Assembly: GCA_030446525.1 (NCBI GenBank)
Contig: JAUJNC010000123.1
Location: 1-15,618, forward strand
Source of the DNA: Armatimonadaceae bacterium
GTDB taxonomy: Bacteria; Armatimonadota; Armatimonadia; Armatimonadales; Armatimonadaceae
Length of the DNA: 15,618 nucleotides
Direction of reading: 5' to 3'
Made by a program: the position numbers and the translations under genes. Within the stretch, counting starts at the first letter, position 1. Each line of letters begins with the position of its first letter. The notes under the pieces are model-generated. The model saw only the letters and a list, made by a program, of their open reading frames with translations, ran no database searches and was not told the DNA's origin. Positions 1-7,749 of the stretch are shown here, piece after piece.

Positions 1-11
1 GGCACGACCGC

Positions 12-278
12 ATGCCGGGGGGGCGCCCGACGCTGCATGTCACCGGAGAGTGCGCGTTCCCCACCGGCGGGTACACCGTCGAGCTGCGGCGGAAGGAGCC
101 GCAGGGCATCAACCCCGCCGACCTGCTGCTGGACAAAATAGTCCGCGAGCCCGCCGTGCCGGCACCGGACGTCGCCGCGACCGTCAAGATCCGCTACACC
201 GAGGAAACGGACGCGCGCTACGACACGGTGACCATACTGCCCGACGGCGCGACCGTGCCTGTCACGGTGGCGGTGTAG
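12..278 (+). CDS. Small conserved-looking protein of unknown function (N-terminus may lie outside the window)
   Basis: An 88-residue reading frame ending in TAG at 276-278. The frame stays open to the left edge and no Shine-Dalgarno site is visible before the ATG at 12, so the true start may be upstream. The protein has no signal peptide, membrane segment or cysteine pair. It alternates short hydrophobic stretches with charged ones (TLHVTGECAF, YTVELRRKEPQG, DTVTILPDG), which suggests a small beta-rich domain. I do not recognise the family. The subtilase gene starts 46 bases downstream in the same direction, so it is probably the first visible member of the region A operon. Codon use is as GC-rich as the neighbours, which supports real coding. 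Confidence 0.6.
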   Translation: MPGGRPTLHVTGECAFPTGGYTVELRRKEPQGINPADLLLDKIVREPAVPAPDVAATVKIRYTEETDARYDTVTILPDGATVPVTVAV

Positions 279-324
279 CAGGGGCGCCGGGCAGGCCCCG
301 GCAACGCCGACGAAAGGGAGAGCG

Positions 325-2661
325 ATGGCGGTTAACAGCCTGATTGTCCTGTGTCTGAGCGACGGGGACCGGCACGCGGCGGAGGTGGTGCTCAAAAAGC
401 ACGGCCCCGTCTCCGCGTCGCTGGCAGGCGCCTACGTCCGCGGGTTCGGCGACGAAAACGACGTGAGGGCGCTCGAGGAGCGGGGGCTCGTGGTCGAGCA
501 GCTGCCGACGCAGCCGGGCCTCTCCTGGGCCGAAGCAGGCCGACCCGAAGAACCCGAGGCGCAGGTCCTCGCCGCGGACGCCGGCGGCGGGCCGCCGTCC
601 CCGATCCGGGAAGTCGCGGCGGCCGCGCCCGAGGTCTACCTGATCCAGCTCAAAGGGCCGATCCGCAGCGCCTGGAAGCGGGAGCTCGACCGGATCGGCG
701 TCGACCTTACCGGGTACCTCCCCGACTTCGCCTTCAAGGCGCCGCTCACCGACCGGCAGCGCCGGGACGTCGAGACCCTCGGCTTTGTCGGGCGCGTGCT
801 GCCGTACGCGCCGCCGCAGGCGCCGCGCCCTCCGGCACGCGCCCAGGAGCACGCCCCCGCCGGCGCCGGGATGTGGGCGCCGCCGGGCGCCGCGGGCGTG
901 TTCGGGATGGCCCCGCCGACGGTAGGCATCGCGGGCGCCCCCGCAGCCTCCCCGGCGCCGACCTCTTACGAGCTGCGCTGCGAGGGCGCGGCGGACGTGG
1001 CCCTTGTCGCCGAAGCGATGCGGAAGGACCCGCGGATCACGGACATCGCGGTCGGCCGCCGCAAGATCCGGTTCGCCTGTGACGCCGACTCGCCGGTGCT
1101 GGAAGAGCTCCGGAGCATGCCGCAGGTCTCGGCCGTGGACCCCGCCCCCGAATACGAGCTGAGCAACGATTGCGTCCGCGCCGCCATCGGGGTCGAGCAG
1201 GCCGAGCCGCCCGCGGCTTGCCCCTGGGACGGGACCGGCGTCCTGGTCGGCGTCGCCGACGGCGGCGTGGACGAACGGCACCCGGACCTGAAAAACCGGC
1301 TGGCGGCGGTCATCGCGCGTGCCGCCGACGGCGAGCCCGACGACCCCCACGGCCACGGCACCCACGTGTGCGGCATCATCGCGGGCGACGGGACGGCGTC
1401 GGGCGGGAAGCTCCGCGGCGTCGCGCCCGGGGCGCGGCTGGTCGTTCAAAGCCTGCGCGACCGGCGCGGCAAGCTCTCCGGCCTGCCGCTGGACCTGGGC
1501 GATCTTTTCCAGGAGGCCTACGACCGGGGCGTGCGCATCCACAACAACAGCTGGGGCACGATCGCCGAAGGGCGCTACTCCATCGACAGCCACGAGGTCG
1601 ACCAGTTCGTCTACGACCACCCCGACTTTCTGGTCGTCTTCTCCACCGGCAACGACGGCGCGCAGGTCGTGGCCGACCCGCCCGACCCGCTGGGCCGGAT
1701 CGGCCTGCAGTCGCTCCGGTCCCCGGCGGCGGCCAAGAACGCCCTGACGGTCGGCGCCTCCTGCTCGAACCGCACGGACGGGCCGTACGCCGGGAAAACC
1801 TGGCGCGCCTATCCGGGCGGCCCCCAGAGCCCGCTGGCGGCGGACGAGCCGATCTGTGGGGACGTCGATTGCCTGGCCGCCTTCAGCGGGCGCGGGCCCA
1901 GCGACGACGAGCGCGTCAAGCCGGACGTCGTGGCCCCCGGCACCGTGGTCGTCTCCGCGCGCAGCGCCGGCAGCGCCCTGGGCATTCCGTACGAACCGTT
2001 CGGCGGGCACTACATGTACCTTTCGGGGACGAGCATGGCGGCGCCGGTGGTCGCCGGCGCGGCGGCCATCGTCCGCCAGTACTTCGCCAAAGAGCGCGAG
2101 CATGCGCCGAGCGCGGCGCTTCTCAAGGCCGCACTGATCAACGGGGCCGTCTGGATCGACCGGGACACGCTGCGGCTGGAGGAGGTCGGCCAGCCGAACT
2201 TCCACCAGGGGTTCGGCCGCATCCACCTGCGCCGGACGCTGCCCTTCCCCGGCGACCCTTCCGGCTTCCAGCTGCGCTTCGCCGATGTCGCGCGGGACTC
2301 CGACGAGGCCCTGAACAAGGGCGACGCGCGGCGGGGCGGCTGGGGGCGCACCCTTGGCGTCGAAGCCGGCCTGCCGCTGCGCGTGACGCTGGCGTGGACC
2401 GACCGGCCCAACAAAGGCCTGCAGCAGGACCTCGATCTGGTGGTGGTCACCCCCGCGGGCAAGCGCCTCCTCGGGAACCACGCCCTGAAGCGGCCCTCGT
2501 GGCAGAAGACCGACCACCGCAACAACGTCGAGCAGGTGGTGATCGAGGCGCCGGAGCCGGGGGAGTACCGCGTCCATGTGCTCGCCTATAACACCCCGTT
2601 CGAGAACCAGGGGTTCGGCCTGGTCGCGACGGGCAAACTGACAACTGATTGGCTGCCCTAG
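325..2661 (+). CDS. Subtilisin-like (S8) serine peptidase, KP-43-like, with C-terminal beta-sandwich
   Basis: A complete 778-residue subtilase. The catalytic triad is clear: Asp312 in VGVADGGVDERHPDL, His344 in GHGTHVCG and Ser570 in SGTSMAAPVVAG. The oxyanion-hole Asn443 is in STGNDG. Residues about 683-770 (LRVTLAWTD, DLDLVVVTPAG, NNVEQVVIEAP, EYRVHVLAYN) match the jelly-roll beta-barrel that follows the catalytic domain in KP-43-type S8 proteases. The N-terminal 290 residues hold two or three propeptide-like segments (about 4-60, 103-165 and 213-275) and a Pro/Ala-rich linker (about 166-210). No signal peptide is seen; the short hydrophobic N-terminus soon gives way to charged residues. 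The start is supported by AAAGGGAG at 313-320. The copper-protein gene begins 34 bases downstream, so co-transcription is likely. Its substrate is unknown; processing of a neighbouring product is an inference. Confidence 0.95.
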   Translation: MAVNSLIVLCLSDGDRHAAEVVLKKHGPVSASLAGAYVRGFGDENDVRALEERGLVVEQLPTQPGLSWAEAGRPEEPEAQVLAADAGGGPPSPIREVAAAAPEVYLIQLKGPIRSAWKRELDRIGVDLTGYLPDFAFKAPLTDRQRRDVETLGFVGRVLPYAPPQAPRPPARAQEHAPAGAGMWAPPGAAGVFGMAPPTVGIAGAPAASPAPTSYELRCEGAADVALVAEAMRKDPRITDIAVGRRKIRFACDADSPVLEELRSMPQVSAVDPAPEYELSNDCVRAAIGVEQAEPPAACPWDGTGVLVGVADGGVDERHPDLKNRLAAVIARAADGEPDDPHGHGTHVCGIIAGDGTASGGKLRGVAPGARLVVQSLRDRRGKLSGLPLDLGDLFQEAYDRGVRIHNNSWGTIAEGRYSIDSHEVDQFVYDHPDFLVVFSTGNDGAQVVADPPDPLGRIGLQSLRSPAAAKNALTVGASCSNRTDGPYAGKTWRAYPGGPQSPLAADEPICGDVDCLAAFSGRGPSDDERVKPDVVAPGTVVVSARSAGSALGIPYEPFGGHYMYLSGTSMAAPVVAGAAAIVRQYFAKEREHAPSAALLKAALINGAVWIDRDTLRLEEVGQPNFHQGFGRIHLRRTLPFPGDPSGFQLRFADVARDSDEALNKGDARRGGWGRTLGVEAGLPLRVTLAWTDRPNKGLQQDLDLVVVTPAGKRLLGNHALKRPSWQKTDHRNNVEQVVIEAPEPGEYRVHVLAYNTPFENQGFGLVATGKLTTDWLP

Positions 2662-2695
2662 GTTTGCGGCAGCACGGACGAGAGGAGAATCAACC

Positions 2696-4601
2696 ATGGC
2701 GGACATTCCGGCACTGCAGTCCTGGACGGAAGCGTTCCTGAGCCAGCCCCCGCCCGAGCCGGCCGAAGAGCTGCAAGCCGCTCCCGACGACGCCGCGCTG
2801 GCCGCGGCGGCGGGGCAGCAGTTTTCTACGTTCAACCCCGACCAGCTCGACCGCGCCATCGAACTGTCGTCCCGGTTCATGCGGCTGGCCACCGAGCAGG
2901 GCGAGGAGGGGCTCGGCGCGATCCGCGAGGAGGCGGAACAGGCGGCCCGGACGGAGAGCGTGGAGCTGGTACAGCACGCGCTCGAGATCTTCATCACGCA
3001 CCACCCCCTGGGGCGCCGGCTCCCCTTCCCGTCGCTCGAGGAGCGCGCCCCGGAAAAGACGCTGCCTCCGAGGCGGCCGACGAGGGCGACGCCGCCCTCG
3101 CGGCCGGCGCGCGCCGGAGTCGGCGCTGAACTGGTACCGGGAGGACCCCAAGGCCAACGAGCACCACGAGCACTGGCACGTCGTGTACCCCAACCGGGCA
3201 CGCCCGCGTGTCCGGCTCGGGCGCGCGCCGGCTGGGCGACCGGCACGGCGAGCTTTTCTACTACATGCACCAGCAGATGCTCGCTCGCTACGACACGGAG
3301 CGCCTGGCCCTGGGCATGGAGCCCGTCAAGCCGCTGGCCGACTACCGCGCCCCCGTCGACGAGGGCTACGACCCCGGGCCCGGCCTGCGCAACAGCCCCG
3401 CAACCAGAACCAGGCGCGCTACAGCGCCCGCGCCCCCGGGACGCGCCTGCGGGACCTGCCGGGCGCGGTCACGCTCGCCGAACAGGAGGCCGCGCGCGAC
3501 CTCCTGGGCCAGGCGATCGCCGGCGGCGCCTTCAGCGACGGGACGCCGGTCACCACGGACCGCCTGCGCCACGGCCGAGACCAGCATCGCGTCGGCGGGG
3601 CCTCGTACGGCACCACCACGGCAACGGCCACGTCCTGCTCGCGTTCGGCGCCGGGTCGCAGACCCCGGGTGATGATCGACACGGCGACCGCCATCCGTGA
3701 CCCCGCCTTCTACCGCTGGCATAAGCACGTGGACGACCTGTGTTTCCGCGCGCAGGAGCGCCTGACGCCGCACGATTTCTCCGACGCGCCGCGGGCGCGC
3801 GTGCGCAAGGCGCCGGGCGGCGCGGCGGGCGCCAACCAGAGCCCCGACATCCTGCTCTGCTTTAAAAGCCGCCTCCCCGGCGGGGACGGGGCCTTCGACG
3901 GGCAGGCCTGGGGCCGGGCGACCTTCGGCGGCGCGAACTGGGACACGGACTTCACCAACAACCCGCTGACCACGGCCGAGCTGATCACCCGGATGCTGCA
4001 GCGGCCCGTCCGGCAGCGCGACGGCACGACGGTCTCGCTGAGCTACCTGGACCAGGACGAGTTCGTTTACTTCCTGCGCGCGGAGAACCTGGCGCCTACG
4101 GCGCTCCCGGTGACGGTGCGCCTGTTCCTGGTCGCGCAGCAGGCGGCGGAGAACCGGCGGATGTGGATCGAGATGGACAAGTTCCAGCACACCCTCGGGC
4201 CGTCCGAGAAGGCGGTGATCTACCGGCCGGCCGCGCTCTCGTCCGTGATCCGCAAGCCGGGCCGCAAGCCCCCGGAGGCGGCGGGCAGGCCGGGCGACAG
4301 CGCCGACGCGAACGAGGACTATTGTTCCTGCGGCTGGCCCTACAACCTCCTGCTGCCGCGGGGCACGCGCGAGGGGATGCGGTTCCGGCTGCTGGCGATG
4401 CTGACCGACGGGAACCGGGACGATGTCCGCCAGTCGACGTGCGGCTCCATGAGCTTCTGCGGCGCCCGGAACCAGCCCTACCCGGATCGGCGGCCGATGG
4501 GCTACCCGTTCGACCGGCCGTTCCCGGGCGGCTCCATCGCCCAGACCATCGCGCGCCAGGACAACATGGCGACGCGCGACATCATCATCCGCTGGGCCTG
4601 A
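2696..4601 (+). CDS. Arthropod hemocyanin/prophenoloxidase-type type-3 copper protein, interrupted by about eight frameshifts
   Basis: About 635 residues when read through, the usual length of arthropod hemocyanin subunits and prophenoloxidases. AGGAG at 2683-2687 precedes the ATG. The helical N-terminal part (2696-3060) ends in LPFPSLEERAPEK. The CuA site is HHEHWHVVYP (3162-3191), with its third ligand in GELFYYMHQQM (His at 3268-3270). The CuB site is HGNGHVLLAF (3617-3646), with its third ligand in IRDPAFYRWHKH (His at 3720-3722). The Ig-like C-terminal domain (about 3840-4601) contains YLDQDEF, MDKFQHTLGP, CSCGWPYNLLLPRG (4323-4364) and YPDRRPMGYPFDRP. These pieces lie in different frames, with shifts near 3065, 3110, 3190, 3400, 3570, 3598, 3610 and 3665, several at C/G runs; from about 3672 the frame is intact. 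Members bind dicopper and carry O2 or oxidise phenols. Sequence error seems likelier than decay because all six ligands survive. Confidence 0.85.
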
Positions 4602-4642
4602 CGCGCCGGGCGCGCCGGCAACGAAGCAGCGGGAGGAACCAG

Positions 4643-5800
4643 ATGCAAATTGACACGGAAGCTGTCCGGTCTCCGGTAGAGTTGAACGTCACCCCGTCGG
4701 ATCAGCGGCCCCCGGAGCGGGGGATCGCCTTGTGCCTGTCGGGCGGCGGGTACCGCGCGATGTTGTTCCACCTGGGCACCCTGTGGCGACTCAACGAGGC
4801 GGGCTTGCTTGGCAAGCTCGACCGGGTCTCGAGCGTGTCCGGCGGGTCGGTCACGGCGGCGGTGCTGGGTCTGGGCTGGTCGCAGCTCGACTTCGACGGG
4901 GCCGGGGTCGCGCGGCAGTTCGGCGCGCGCGTGGTCGCCCCGATCCGGGCGCTCGCGGGCCGGACCATCGACGCCGCGTCGATCATCGGCGGGGTCCTGG
5001 GGCCGGGGAGCGTCGGCGACCGGGTGATGGGCGCCTACCGGAAATACCTGTTCGATGACAGGACGCTCCAGGACCTGCCCGACCGGCCGCGCTTCGTCAT
5101 CAACGCCACCAACGTGCAGTCGGGCGCGTTGTGGCGGTTCATGAAGCCCTACATGAGGGACTACCGCGTCGGCCAGATAAAGAAACCCACGGTCGAGCTG
5201 GCGCTCTCGGTGGCCGCCTCGTCGGAGTTCACGCCGTTCCTGTCCCCGGTCACGCTCGACCTCGACGGCGCCGATTACGAGCCGCCCGAAGAGGGGGAGG
5301 TCCTGCACCGCGAACCCTTCACCACGGACGTGGTGCTCACCGACGGCGGCGTGTACGACAACCTGGGTCTGGAGACCGCCTGGAAGCGGTACGCCACCGT
5401 CCTCGTGAGCGACGCGGGCGGGCAGGTGGGGCCCGAGGCCGAGCCCAAGCACGACTGGGCGCGGCATTCCTACCGCGTCTTCGAGCTCATCGACAACCAG
5501 GTGCGCAGCCTGCGCAAGCGCCAGGTGGTCAGCTCCTTCGTCAACAAACAGCGCGAGGGGGCCTACTGGGGCATCCGATCGGACATCGCCCACTACGGCC
5601 TGGCCGACGCCCTGGACTGCCCCCACGCCAGAACGATGGCCCTCGCCCGCGTCACCACGCGCCTCAAGCGGCTGGAACCGGATGTCCAGGAGCGGCTGAT
5701 CAACTGGGGCTACGCCGTCTGCGACGCGGCGATCCGGCGACACTACGACAGCGATCTGCCCGCGCCGGAGGGGTTCGCCTATCCGGAAGCGGGCGTTTAA
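4643..5800 (+). CDS. Patatin-like phospholipase
   Basis: A 385-residue protein with the patatin Ser-Asp dyad. The oxyanion-hole glycines are in LSGGGYRAM (Gly34-36), the nucleophile Ser66 is in SSVSGGS, and Asp234 is in LTDGGVYDN. The frame extends upstream of this ATG through the copper-protein region, but the start at 4643 is preferred because GGGAGGAA lies at 4631-4638 and the domain begins just after it. No signal peptide or membrane helix is apparent, so it is probably cytoplasmic unless exported by another route. Family members hydrolyse acyl esters of phospholipids or neutral lipids. The gene starts 41 bases after the copper-protein stop and ends 14 bases before the metallopeptidase start, so it is probably in the same operon. 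The substrate cannot be read from the sequence. Confidence 0.92.
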   Translation: MQIDTEAVRSPVELNVTPSDQRPPERGIALCLSGGGYRAMLFHLGTLWRLNEAGLLGKLDRVSSVSGGSVTAAVLGLGWSQLDFDGAGVARQFGARVVAPIRALAGRTIDAASIIGGVLGPGSVGDRVMGAYRKYLFDDRTLQDLPDRPRFVINATNVQSGALWRFMKPYMRDYRVGQIKKPTVELALSVAASSEFTPFLSPVTLDLDGADYEPPEEGEVLHREPFTTDVVLTDGGVYDNLGLETAWKRYATVLVSDAGGQVGPEAEPKHDWARHSYRVFELIDNQVRSLRKRQVVSSFVNKQREGAYWGIRSDIAHYGLADALDCPHARTMALARVTTRLKRLEPDVQERLINWGYAVCDAAIRRHYDSDLPAPEGFAYPEAGV

Positions 5801-5814
5801 AGGGAGGAACGCGG

Positions 5815-7749
5815 ATGACGGCTCCCCCCCGCGGCGCGATACCGATCCCCCGCCCCCCGTTCCGCCGGCTGCGGGTCTACGCGTTCGACCCCAGCCTGGA
5901 CACGCAGCTGGACACCGCGGTGGTCAACCGGGTGACCCTCAAGGTGCCCTGGGAGGTCGACCCGGAGAGCGGCGGGGACCTGCTGGTACCCGGCCCGGTG
6001 GGCGAGTACCTGGAGGTCGTCGACGTCGACCCCGCCAGCGACTGCTTCTACGCGCCCGTCGACCTGAACCAACCCTACCTGCTGGCCCAGGACGGCCTCG
6101 AGCCGTCGGAGGGGAACCCGCAGTTCCACCAGCAGATGGTGTATGCGGTGGCGATGACCACGATCCGCAACTTCGAGCGGGCGCTGGGCCGGCTCGCGCT
6201 CTGGTCGCCGCGAACGCCGGAGGAGGAACAAGACCCCCGCAAGCGGTACGTGCAGCGGCTGCGGATCTACCCGCACGCCCTGCGCGAAGCGAACGCCTTC
6301 TACAGCCCGGTAAAGAAGGCACTGCTGTTCGGCTACTTCCCCGCGTCCGCCTCGGACCCGGGGCGGCACCTGCCGGGTGGCACCGTGTTCACCTGCCTGT
6401 CGCACGACATCATCGCCCACGAAACCACGCACGCCCTGCTCGACGGGATGCACAGCCGCTTCATCGAGCCCAGCAACCCCGACGTGCTGGCCTTCCACGA
6501 GGCCTTCGCCGACATCGTGGCGCTGTTCCAGCACTTCTCCTTCCCCGACGTGCTGCGCCACCAGATCGCCCGGACCGGCGGCGACCTGGCCCGCCAGAGC
6601 CTGCTGGGGCAGCTGGCGCAGGAGTTCGGCCAGGCGACGGGGCGCTCGGGCGCGCTCCGCGACGCGCTGGGCGGGTTCCGCCCCGAGACCGGGAAGTGGG
6701 AGCCCAATAAGCCCGACCCGGCGGAGCTCGACCGCACCGTCGAGCCGCACGCGCGCGGCGCGCTGCTGGTGGCGGCGGTCTTCGACGCGTTCCTCTCGAT
6801 CTACAAGTCCCGCATCGCGGACCTGCTGCGTATCGCGACCGGCGGGACCGGCGTGCTGCCCGCCGGGGAGGCCCACCCGGACCTGGTGAACCGGCTGGCG
6901 GGCGAGGCCGCCAAATCGGCGCAGCACGTCCTGGCCATGTGCATCCGCGCCCTGGACTACTGCCCGCCCGTGGACCTGACCTTCGGCGAGTACCTGCGCG
7001 CCCTGATCACCGCCGACCATGACCTGGTCCCCGACGACGACCGCGGGTACCGCATCGCCGTGATCGAGGCGTTCCGCCGGCGCGGCATCTATCCGCGCGA
7101 CGTGCGCACCCTTTCCGTGGAAAGCTTGCGCTGGCAGCCCCCCGCGGACCCGCATGTCCCGCAGGCGATCGCGCCCTTCGTCGAGCAGCTCCTGCGCTTC
7201 GCGCGGCAGTGGGACCTTTCCGTTGACCGCCGGGAGATCTATGAGAAGGCGGAGGAGAGCCGCATGGCGCTGCACCAGTGGATCGACACGAACCGCGCCG
7301 CCGTGCAAAACATCCTGGCGGGGCTCGACCTGACGAAACCCGAAAACGCCTTCGAAGTCCATTCGCTGCGCCCGGCGCGGCGGATCGGTCCCGACGGCCA
7401 ATCGATCGTCGAACTGGTGGTCGAGGTCACGCAGCGGCGTCCCGGCTACCGCCGCGCCGAAACCCAGGAGCAGGCCCTGCTCCTGCCGGACCCGCCGCCG
7501 TGCGACTTCTGGTTCCGCGGCGGTTGTACGCTCCTGGTCGACATCGAGACCGGCGCCATCCGTTACTGCGTCACCAAGAACATCGCCAGCGAAAACCGCC
7601 TGGCGCGGCAGAGGCGGTTCCTGACCGGCGGGACCGATGCGTCGCTGCGCGCCACCTACTTCGGCGGCGCTTCGGAGGGGGCGGAGGCGGAGCCCTTCGC
7701 GCTCCTGCACCGTTCGCCGGAAGGGGAACACGCGCCATGGGCAGGATGA
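5815..7749 (+). CDS. M4-like (gluzincin) zinc metallopeptidase without signal peptide
   Basis: A 644-residue protein with a gluzincin zinc site: HETTH at residues 202-206 within SHDIIAHETTHALLDGMH, and the third ligand Glu229 in AFHEAFADIVALF, 23 residues after the second His. The order and spacing match the thermolysin (M4) pattern, in which HExxH is followed by an EAxxD helix. About 195 residues precede the active site, but I see no signal peptide and no recognisable FTP or PepSY propeptide as found in secreted thermolysins. About 415 residues follow, richer in charged segments. The start is set by GGAGG at 5803-5807, seven bases before the ATG. The stop overlaps the start of the next gene, which implies translational coupling. 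The substrate is unknown, and a non-secreted role or unconventional export is possible. Confidence 0.9.
   Translation: MTAPPRGAIPIPRPPFRRLRVYAFDPSLDTQLDTAVVNRVTLKVPWEVDPESGGDLLVPGPVGEYLEVVDVDPASDCFYAPVDLNQPYLLAQDGLEPSEGNPQFHQQMVYAVAMTTIRNFERALGRLALWSPRTPEEEQDPRKRYVQRLRIYPHALREANAFYSPVKKALLFGYFPASASDPGRHLPGGTVFTCLSHDIIAHETTHALLDGMHSRFIEPSNPDVLAFHEAFADIVALFQHFSFPDVLRHQIARTGGDLARQSLLGQLAQEFGQATGRSGALRDALGGFRPETGKWEPNKPDPAELDRTVEPHARGALLVAAVFDAFLSIYKSRIADLLRIATGGTGVLPAGEAHPDLVNRLAGEAAKSAQHVLAMCIRALDYCPPVDLTFGEYLRALITADHDLVPDDDRGYRIAVIEAFRRRGIYPRDVRTLSVESLRWQPPADPHVPQAIAPFVEQLLRFARQWDLSVDRREIYEKAEESRMALHQWIDTNRAAVQNILAGLDLTKPENAFEVHSLRPARRIGPDGQSIVELVVEVTQRRPGYRRAETQEQALLLPDPPPCDFWFRGGCTLLVDIETGAIRYCVTKNIASENRLARQRRFLTGGTDASLRATYFGGASEGAEAEPFALLHRSPEGEHAPWAG

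Noticed and set aside
262..3270. A 1002-residue open frame on the minus strand opposite the subtilase
   Set aside because: The opposite strand encodes a complete subtilase with all catalytic motifs. The antisense product is low-complexity (Arg, Ala, Gly, Val rich) with no recognisable domain, as expected for shadow frames in GC-rich DNA.
3060..3670. Programmed ribosomal frameshifting in the copper-protein gene
   Set aside because: Programmed events are usually single, at a slippery heptamer with a downstream structure. Eight shifts in both directions within 0.6 kb do not fit.
3183..4601. A separate gene starting at GTG 3183
   Set aside because: The GTG lies inside the copper-binding HHEHWHVVYP motif and has no ribosome binding site. 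It is the frameshifted remainder of the gene that starts at 2696.
4502..5743. 413-residue minus-strand open frame opposite the patatin gene
   Set aside because: It is antisense to the patatin-like CDS and the copper-protein tail, both of which have strong motifs; the antisense product resembles no family.
5797..7731. Long minus-strand open frame opposite the metallopeptidase
   Set aside because: It mirrors the plus gene codon for codon and shows no domain; the plus strand has HETTH and EAFAD motifs and a proper ribosome binding site.
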